From an uncultured Streptomyces sp. (lineage in GTDB: Bacteria; Actinomycetota; Actinomycetes; Streptomycetales; Streptomycetaceae): a stretch of 9,052 bases of DNA. Made by a program: the position numbers and the translations under genes. Every line of letters starts with the position of its first letter. Position 1 is the stretch's first letter. Shown here in pieces: positions 1 to 4,302 of the stretch. Under the pieces are notes generated by a model, which searched no databases, had not been told where the DNA came from, and worked only from the letters and a program-made list of their open reading frames with translations. The stretch covers positions 1 through 9,052 of the forward strand of contig CAMLJW010000199.1 in assembly GCA_946480485.1 (NCBI GenBank). Reading direction: 5' to 3'.

Positions 1-255
1 AAGTCAGGATCACTTTCCCCGAAGGGGACAGCGTTTCGGTATGAGGTCGCATGAGGCCGGCACCGATGTGGGCCCCGGCCGCCGACTGATCGAGACGGAG
101 AGCTTCGGGCCGGTGGCGGCGATCCTCGCGAGGTACTGGCACGCACAGGAACTCCTCGATCGCGATCCGGCCGCCTTTCCCTGCCGGACCCCCGACCGCT
201 TGACACCGCCGAACGGTGCCAGTGCGATGGCGGTTTGGCATAGCCTGACATGCCG
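1..255 (+). other. Gene-poor left edge with a coding-like remnant (about 2-210, +)
   Basis: No intact gene is recognised here. On the + strand the frame of an ATG at 41 is open back to the left window edge and has G or C in about 84% of third positions until roughly position 200. After that the bias fades, and the frame only stays open because it runs antisense to the phosphatase gene. The peptide contains ETESFGPVAAIL (about 95-130), followed by ARY and ELL. This resembles the E-E-x-F-G-P-V stretch near the C-terminus of aldehyde dehydrogenases, but the rest of that domain is missing. A TGA at 201-203 in the neighbouring frame could end a frameshifted gene. I infer a decayed or truncated C-terminal fragment; chance similarity is a real alternative. 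A small hairpin (TCCCC 16-20, GGGGA 24-28) lies upstream of the ATG. Confidence 0.25.
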
Positions 256-260
256 TCAGG
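244..260 (-). terminator. Small hairpin over the phosphatase stop codon
   Basis: CCTGAC (244-249) and GTCAGG (255-260) form a perfect 6-bp inverted repeat with a 5-nt loop, overlapping the TGA stop at 256-258. No T-run follows, as is common for actinomycete terminators. It is a weak candidate end for the minus-strand phosphatase transcript. Confidence 0.3.
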
Positions 261-2421
261 TGACGGTGAGAACCAGCGCGGCCTGGTCGTCGAGGAAGGC
301 GCTGCCTGCGAACTCGGTGACCGCGGCGGTGACGGACTCGATGAGGGCGGCGGCGGTGGGCGTCGTGGTCCGACATGCGACGAGTGCGTCGGCCAGGCGA
401 TCCTCGCCGAAGAACTCGCCGTCGGCGGAACGCGCCTCGGTGACGCCGTCGGTGACCAGGACCAGGCTGTCGCCAGAGCGCAGGTCGATGTTGCACAAGC
501 CGAAGTCGGGTTCGGGAGTGATGCCCAACAGCAGGCCGGGTTGGGTGAGTTCTTCGACCGTGCCGTCGGCTCGGCGCACGAGAGGTGGTACGTGGCCCGC
601 GCGAATCAGGTCGAGCGCGAGGTGGGACCCCGTGTGCCGAAGCTGGCCATAAACCAGCGAGACGAACCGGTCGTCGTCGGCGGTGCTCTGCGTCAGCGCG
701 TCGTTGATGGCGGCGACCACCGCCCCCGGGTCGCTCAGGAGGCGGGAGGCGGCGCGTGCGGTGTGGCGGACCATGCCGGTGGTGGTGGCGGCCAGCGCGC
801 CGCGTCCGCACACATCGCCGATCATGAGCGCCCAGCGATTGTCGGGCAGCGGGAAGACGTCGTAGAAGTCGCCGCCGACATCGAGTCCTTCGCCGGCCGG
901 ATGGTACGCGGCCGCCAAGGTGGCGCCGGGAATCCTGGGCAACTCGGGAGGCAGCAGGCCCGCTTGCAGATCGCGGGCCAGCCGGACACGGTCGGTGAAC
1001 TGGTGGGCGTTGTCGGCACTCGAGGCGGCACGGCGGGCGAGCTCCTCGGCCAGGGCGATCGTGCGGCCCTCCAGGGGCAGGTCGGTGGACAGGAGGGTGA
1101 GCACGCCGAAGGTGCGGCCCCGGGTGGCCAGAGGCACGCAGACGAAACCAGTGATGCCGAGCTGCGCGCAGAGGCCCTGGTGCGCGTTCTCAGTGGTGCC
1201 GGAAGCCAGCACGCGTGCGACAGCGGCTTCCACCTCATCGCGCAGTGCGGGGGAAGCGAGGAGCTCCTCCTCCCAGTCCGAGGCAGCGACGGCGATTCGC
1301 CGGATCTGGCCGTGCTCGGCCACGTGGACGGCACACAGCGGCGCCAGGGCCGGCACGGTCAGCCGGGCCATGCGCTGCAAGCAGTCGGAATAGAGTGGCT
1401 CGCGCGTGACGGCGGTGCTGGCTTCCAGCACGAAGGCCAGATCCTCATGAGCTGCCTTCTCGCGCTCCTGGGCAGCGTGACCCGCCTCCACCGCGCGGTG
1501 GCGTTCAATGGCCAGCGCGGCTATCCGGGCGAACGCCGCGCTGAGCGCCAGGTCCTTCTCCTCCGGAGCCCTCGGCGTGCGGTGGTACATGGCGAAGGTG
1601 CCCAGCAGCCGACCGTCCGCGTCCTGGATCGGCGTGGACCAGCACGCCGCGACCCCGGCCTGCCGTGCCACGTGGCGGTAGTCCTGCCACAGGGGATCGG
1701 TGGCGATGTCGGTGACGATCACCGGTTCACGCCGGTAGGCGGCCGTGCCGCACGATCCGACGCCCTCGCCGATGGGCGCCCCGTCGATGGCCTCGTTGTA
1801 GAAGTCCGGCAGGCGCGGGGCGGTGCCGTGCCGCAGATGCTGTCCGTCGGGATCACTGAGCAGTACCGAGACGATCAGGTCCGGGGAGAGCTCCTCGATC
1901 GTCCCGGCCATGCCGCAGAGGATCTCGTCCAGCGGGGCGTCGCCTGCGATCTGCTCCAGCAGCGCGCGCTGCTCGGCGGCCAGGAGATGCGCGTGGTGGT
2001 ACTCGGTGGTCTCGACCGCGATCAGCACGACCCCGTCGACCTGGCCGACCGCATCCCGGCGTGGCTCGTATGTGAAGTCGAAGAAGCTCTCCCGCTGCCT
2101 GCCCGGCCCGCCGAGCAGGAGCCGCCCGTCTCGGGCACGGTACGCAACGCCGGTACGGTAGACCGTATCGAGCCGGTCGAGGACGCCCTGCGCGGCCAGT
2201 TCCGGAATCAGCTCTCCGATCGGCTCGCCGACGCGTCCATGATCGCGGCCGAGGGCCTCGAAGAAGGCCGAGTTCGCCGCTTCCAGTACGTGTCTCGGGC
2301 CGCCCAGCGCGGCGAAGATCACCGAGACCTGCCCGAAAAGGTCCGCGTACTCCTCGCTCCTCCGGTCAATGGAGGAGGAAGGGGCAGTGGCCGAATTATG
2401 ATGATCGAAATATAGGGACAT
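256..2421 (-). CDS. PAS-GAF-GAF-SpoIIE (PP2C-type) serine phosphatase, RsbU-like
   Basis: Cytosolic 721-aa multi-sensor phosphatase. Proteins of this family dephosphorylate anti-anti-sigma (STAS) proteins in partner-switching circuits. Order of domains: PAS at about 25-142, first GAF at about 150-310 (GEGVGSCGTAA near 220), second GAF at about 325-477, a linker with LQAGLLPPELP near 480-490, then the PP2C/SpoIIE domain to the C-terminus. The metal-binding acidic motifs are present: GGDFYD near 517, GDVCGRG near 537, TDGVTEAR near 659 and DDQAAL near 712, so it should be active. No transmembrane segment, histidine-kinase ATPase or STAS domain is seen. I chose the ATG at 2421 because GGGAGAGG lies 10 nt upstream; a GTG at 2490 would add 23 residues of low-complexity sequence without a good ribosome site. 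No anti-sigma or STAS partner lies in the window, so its target is unknown. Confidence 0.92.
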   Translation of the reverse strand: MSLYFDHHNSATAPSSSIDRRSEEYADLFGQVSVIFAALGGPRHVLEAANSAFFEALGRDHGRVGEPIGELIPELAAQGVLDRLDTVYRTGVAYRARDGRLLLGGPGRQRESFFDFTYEPRRDAVGQVDGVVLIAVETTEYHHAHLLAAEQRALLEQIAGDAPLDEILCGMAGTIEELSPDLIVSVLLSDPDGQHLRHGTAPRLPDFYNEAIDGAPIGEGVGSCGTAAYRREPVIVTDIATDPLWQDYRHVARQAGVAACWSTPIQDADGRLLGTFAMYHRTPRAPEEKDLALSAAFARIAALAIERHRAVEAGHAAQEREKAAHEDLAFVLEASTAVTREPLYSDCLQRMARLTVPALAPLCAVHVAEHGQIRRIAVAASDWEEELLASPALRDEVEAAVARVLASGTTENAHQGLCAQLGITGFVCVPLATRGRTFGVLTLLSTDLPLEGRTIALAEELARRAASSADNAHQFTDRVRLARDLQAGLLPPELPRIPGATLAAAYHPAGEGLDVGGDFYDVFPLPDNRWALMIGDVCGRGALAATTTGMVRHTARAASRLLSDPGAVVAAINDALTQSTADDDRFVSLVYGQLRHTGSHLALDLIRAGHVPPLVRRADGTVEELTQPGLLLGITPEPDFGLCNIDLRSGDSLVLVTDGVTEARSADGEFFGEDRLADALVACRTTTPTAAALIESVTAAVTEFAGSAFLDDQAALVLTVT

Positions 2422-2562
2422 GACAGGCCAGCCTCTCCCGTCTTCTCCGCTCGCTGACCGCACCGTCGCGTCACCTCTACTCTGACACACGTCGCTCCGC
2501 TTGCCATGCCCCAGCCGGGCCGGTCACAGCGTTGACTGGGCCCGCGCACCTACGGCCGCGCC

Positions 2563-2582
2563 GCGATCACGCGAGTCATCGC
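2563..2582. repeat. Imperfect 20-bp palindrome in the upstream region of the phosphatase
   Basis: GCGAT (2563-2567) and ATCGC (2578-2582) are perfect inverted arms, and the palindrome continues inward with AC/GT after one mismatch. It lies about 140-160 bp upstream of the phosphatase ATG and could be an operator. Short GC-rich palindromes also arise by chance in such DNA. Confidence 0.25.
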
Positions 2583-2646
2583 AGTGCGTGTCATCACTCG
2601 TACTACTGTCCGGCTGTCCACTACGCTCCTGGCCTGGCGCAAGAGC

Positions 2647-2702
2647 ATCCGACATGCCACATCCGACATGCTGTAGTCGACATGCCGCTGTCGACATGCC
2701 GG
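2647..2702. repeat. Four tandem 14-bp repeats with CGACATGC core
   Basis: Four units of exactly 14 bp begin at 2647, 2661, 2675 and 2689: ATCCGACATGCCAC, ATCCGACATGCTGT, AGTCGACATGCCGC and TGTCGACATGCCGG. The 8-mer CGACATGC is identical in all four, and the flanking six positions vary. On the minus strand each unit reads GCATGTCG followed by six variable bases. The array is about 225-280 bp upstream of the phosphatase start and beyond the terminator of the LysM-M23 gene. The fixed core and varying flanks suit a protein-binding array better than recent slippage, but a decayed minisatellite is possible. The region 2422-2889 otherwise holds only the palindrome at 2563 and the terminator at 2813; no gene in it is convincing. 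Confidence 0.85.
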
Positions 2703-2812
2703 CCACCTACCGGGCCGCGATCCGCACCGGTCTGCCGACGCACCGCGTGGTGAAGAGGCCGGCGGACACGAAGACCCCCGTCGCGGCGATCGCGGCTGCG
2801 CCCCGGGACAGA

Positions 2813-2844
2813 CCGAAGGCCGGACCCGGGGGTCCGGCCTTCGG
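2813..2844 (-). terminator. Strong terminator hairpin after the LysM-M23 gene
   Basis: CCGAAGGCCGGACC (2813-2826) pairs perfectly with GGTCCGGCCTTCGG (2831-2844), giving a 14-bp G+C-rich stem with a 4-nt loop. It begins 45 bp beyond the stop codon of the minus-strand peptidase gene. There is no T-run, which is usual for Streptomyces intrinsic terminators. It separates the peptidase transcript from the phosphatase gene. Confidence 0.8.
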
Positions 2845-2889
2845 CGAGCGAGAGGGATTCGCTTGCTTGGGTGCGATGTCGTGGAGGTG

Positions 2890-3837
2890 TCAGACGGAGA
2901 CGCCGTGGGAGCGCAGGAACGCCACCGGGTCCACGTCCGATCCGTAGTTCGGCGTGGTGCGGATCTCGAAGTGCAGGTGCGGACCGGTGACGTTGCCAGT
3001 CGCACCGGAGAGGCCGACCTGCTGCCCCGCGGTTACGGACTGACCGGCCGAGACCGAGAGGGAGGACAGGTGGGCGTACTGGGCGTAAAAGCCGTCGTTG
3101 AGCTGGATGACAACCTGGTTGCCGTACGCGCCACCCCAGCCGGCGGAGACGACCGTGCCCGCGCCCACGGCCTTGAGCGAGGTGCCGGTCGGGACCACGA
3201 AGTCGACACCGGTGTGGTAGCCGCTGGACCACATGCTGCCCGACATCCTGTAGGGCGTGCCGACGGTCGTGCCCTCGACCGGCGCGATGTAAGCGGCCGA
3301 AATTGGCGTGTTCGCCGTCTCGGCCGCCGTGGCGGTCTTCGGGGACGACTGAGCGGACGGCTCGGCGGACGGCTCGGCGGACGACTCAGTGGCCTTGCTC
3401 TTGCTGGAAGCAGAAGCAGAACCGGAGAAGGAGTCGGGGCCGGAGCCGGCCTTCTTGCCGATCGTCAGCTTCATGCCCGGGTGAATGAGCGCCGGATCGG
3501 CGCCGATGGCCTTGCGGTTGTCGGCGTAGAGCTTCTTCCAGCCGCCCCTGACATTCTGTGCACGGGCAATCTTCGAGAGGGAGTCACCCCTCTTCACCGT
3601 GTACGTCCTGGTCGCGGCCTTCTTCGAAACGGCGACCGGGGCGGACTCGACGGCCTTCTCCGAAACGGATACGGCTTTCTTGGAAACGGACGCGGCGACG
3701 GTCTGCGGAGTAGCGGCGTGCGCACCGGTCGCTCCCAGCAACGGCAGCGCGAGCACGGCGCCACCGGTTCCGGCAATGGCGATCGAGCGGGCGAAACGCG
3801 GGGACTTGGGGCGGCGGTGCTTACCCTTCGCGGGCAT
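2890..3837 (-). CDS. Secreted LysM-M23 peptidoglycan endopeptidase
   Basis: A 315-aa exported zinc endopeptidase predicted to cut peptide cross-links in peptidoglycan. The basic N-terminus (KGKHRRPK) and hydrophobic stretch at about 19-38 end in AHA, with likely signal-peptidase cleavage after residue 41. A charged SKKA/SEKA repeat region (50-75) follows, then a LysM domain (about 77-126, starting RTYTVKRGDSLSKIA) for glycan binding. A Ser/Ala/Glu/Pro linker (about 130-178) leads to the M23 (LytM/lysostaphin-type) domain (180-315). Active-site residues are all present: zinc ligands H208 and D212 (HTGVD) and H289 (HLH), with H256 (YAHLS) and H287 as the other conserved histidines. The ATG at 3837 is supported by GGAGAGG 8 nt upstream. 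It is preceded by a c-di-AMP riboswitch and followed by a strong terminator, so it is probably a single-gene transcript. A close match to the actinomycete cell-wall hydrolases controlled by this riboswitch class. Confidence 0.95.
   Translation of the reverse strand: MPAKGKHRRPKSPRFARSIAIAGTGGAVLALPLLGATGAHAATPQTVAASVSKKAVSVSEKAVESAPVAVSKKAATRTYTVKRGDSLSKIARAQNVRGGWKKLYADNRKAIGADPALIHPGMKLTIGKKAGSGPDSFSGSASASSKSKATESSAEPSAEPSAQSSPKTATAAETANTPISAAYIAPVEGTTVGTPYRMSGSMWSSGYHTGVDFVVPTGTSLKAVGAGTVVSAGWGGAYGNQVVIQLNDGFYAQYAHLSSLSVSAGQSVTAGQQVGLSGATGNVTGPHLHFEIRTTPNYGSDVDPVAFLRSHGVSV
3341..3388 (-). repeat. 12-bp tandem repeats coding for the Ser/Ala/Glu/Pro linker
   Basis: About four 12-bp units begin at 3341, 3353, 3365 and 3377. 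The second and third are identical (GCGGACGGCTCG), and the outer ones differ by two to four bases. In the minus-strand reading frame they give the SAEP-type repeat of the linker between LysM and M23. Because 12 is a multiple of three, gain or loss of a unit would change linker length without a frameshift. Confidence 0.7.
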
Positions 3838-3845
3838 AACGAATT

Positions 3846-3852
3846 CCTCTCC
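3846..3852 (-). promoter_or_regulatory. Ribosome binding site of the LysM-M23 gene, next to the riboswitch
   Basis: On the minus strand GGAGAGG occupies 3852 to 3846, 8 nt before the ATG at 3837. It begins only 2 nt after the 3' strand of the closing helix of the riboswitch (AGGCG, 3859 to 3855). A complementary TCTCC lies inside the aptamer at 3890 to 3886. Confidence 0.75.
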
Positions 3853-3854
3853 GG

Positions 3855-4024
3855 CGCCTGCGAGGTGAGCTGTCGGGTGCGAGCTGGAGATGCCCGGCCA
3901 CGTTTTCGCGCGGCTTTACCCCAAGCCTGTTCCGGAGACCGGAACAGGCGTTGTACCTGTGGGTCCCCCGCTCCTGCCGCGTACGGGTGAGTGTGCGGAT
4001 TCCGGGCGGCGGCAGGATTAGGCG
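3855..4024 (-). ncRNA. Cyclic-di-AMP riboswitch (ydaO/yuaA family)
   Basis: The leader of the LysM-M23 gene carries the conserved blocks of the ydaO aptamer in order on the minus strand: GCGGGGGACCCA (3971-3960), TTGGGGTAAAGCC (about 3924-3912), GCCGGGCATC (about 3898-3889), and CACCCGACAGCTCACCTCG (about 3879-3861). CGCCT (4024-4020) pairs with AGGCG (3859-3855) as the closing helix, and CCTGCCG pairs with CGGCAGG as the next helix. A variable hairpin with an 11-bp perfect stem sits at 3925-3949. Riboswitches of this family bind c-di-AMP and, in actinomycetes, precede cell-wall hydrolase genes; binding usually turns expression off. No separate terminator hairpin fits between aptamer and ribosome site, so control of translation start or termination within the aptamer region is inferred. 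Confidence 0.92.
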
Positions 4025-4043
4025 TCCGTCCGGAGTGATGGGG

Positions 4044-4085
4044 AACGTATGCGACCCAGACGCACAGGAACAAGCTTGGGGTTTT
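4044..4085 (-). promoter_or_regulatory. Candidate promoter(s) of the riboswitch leader
   Basis: Two overlapping candidates are visible on the minus strand. AAAACC (4085-4080), 17 nt, CGTCTG (4062-4057) resembles the AACC...CGTC pattern of ECF sigma factors such as streptomycete SigE, which controls envelope genes. TTGTTC (4073-4068), 18 nt, TACGTT (4049-4044) fits a weak housekeeping promoter. Either would start transcription about 10-30 nt before the aptamer at 4024. Both are inferred from sequence only. Confidence 0.35.
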
Positions 4086-4110
4086 CCTTGTGCCCCATTC
4101 TCATGATCCT

Positions 4111-4128
4111 TGACCGATATCTCGGTCA
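4111..4128. promoter_or_regulatory. 18-bp perfect inverted repeat, operator-like
   Basis: TGACCGA (4111-4117), TATC, TCGGTCA (4122-4128) is a perfect 7-bp inverted repeat with a 4-bp centre. A further half-site GGTCA lies at 4135-4139. It is about 26 bp upstream of the candidate -35 element at 4085, a position typical of an activator site. The outer GTGAC/GTCA on the minus strand is loosely like Crp sites, but the match is not good enough to name a regulator. Confidence 0.5.
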
Positions 4129-4239
4129 CCGTGGGTCAATCACAGATTCCACGCATTCCCGAATCCCCTGAGAACACCGTCGAATTACGTGAACATGGCG
4201 ACAGCGGAACGTCACGAATATGACGCTGCTCACGGACCA

Positions 4240-4255
4240 CGGGTCCAGCGACCCG
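4240..4255 (-). terminator. Possible terminator of the alpha-galactosidase gene
   Basis: CGGGTC (4240-4245) and GACCCG (4250-4255) form a perfect 6-bp stem with a 4-nt loop, 47 bp beyond the stop codon at 4303. There is no T-run. The rest of 4129-4302 is comparatively A+T-rich and shows no convincing gene. Confidence 0.4.
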
Positions 4256-4302
4256 CATTCCAGGGCGAGTTTAATGAAGGCGCACCAATACGGACAGAAC
4301 GG

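Noticed and set aside
201..206. TTGACA as a -35 promoter element on the + strand
   Set aside because: No acceptable -10 hexamer lies 16-19 bp downstream; the only TA-containing candidate is about 34 bp away.
250..2415. Long + strand open frame opposite the phosphatase gene
   Set aside because: It is fully antisense to a gene with clear PAS, GAF and SpoIIE motifs. Its translation is Gly/Arg/Val/Gln-rich without domains, as expected for the mirror frame of G+C-rich coding DNA.
2422..2490. GTG at 2490 as the phosphatase start
   Set aside because: The extra 23 residues have no domain content, and the ATG at 2421 has a much better ribosome site.
2647..2702. 14-bp repeats as a CRISPR-like array
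   Set aside because: The units are far too short, there are no spacers of normal length, and no cas genes are present.
2711..2889. Membrane-like peptide (AAAIAATGVFVSAGLF) in the minus-strand frame after the LysM-M23 stop, hinting at read-through or a second gene
   Set aside because: The frame has no start codon with a ribosome site and contains the terminator hairpin. The hydrophobic stretch is short and likely a composition effect.
2501..2947. Small open frames on both strands in the 2422-2889 intergenic region
   Set aside because: No ribosome sites, no domains and poor codon bias. They cross the 14-bp repeats and the terminator hairpin.
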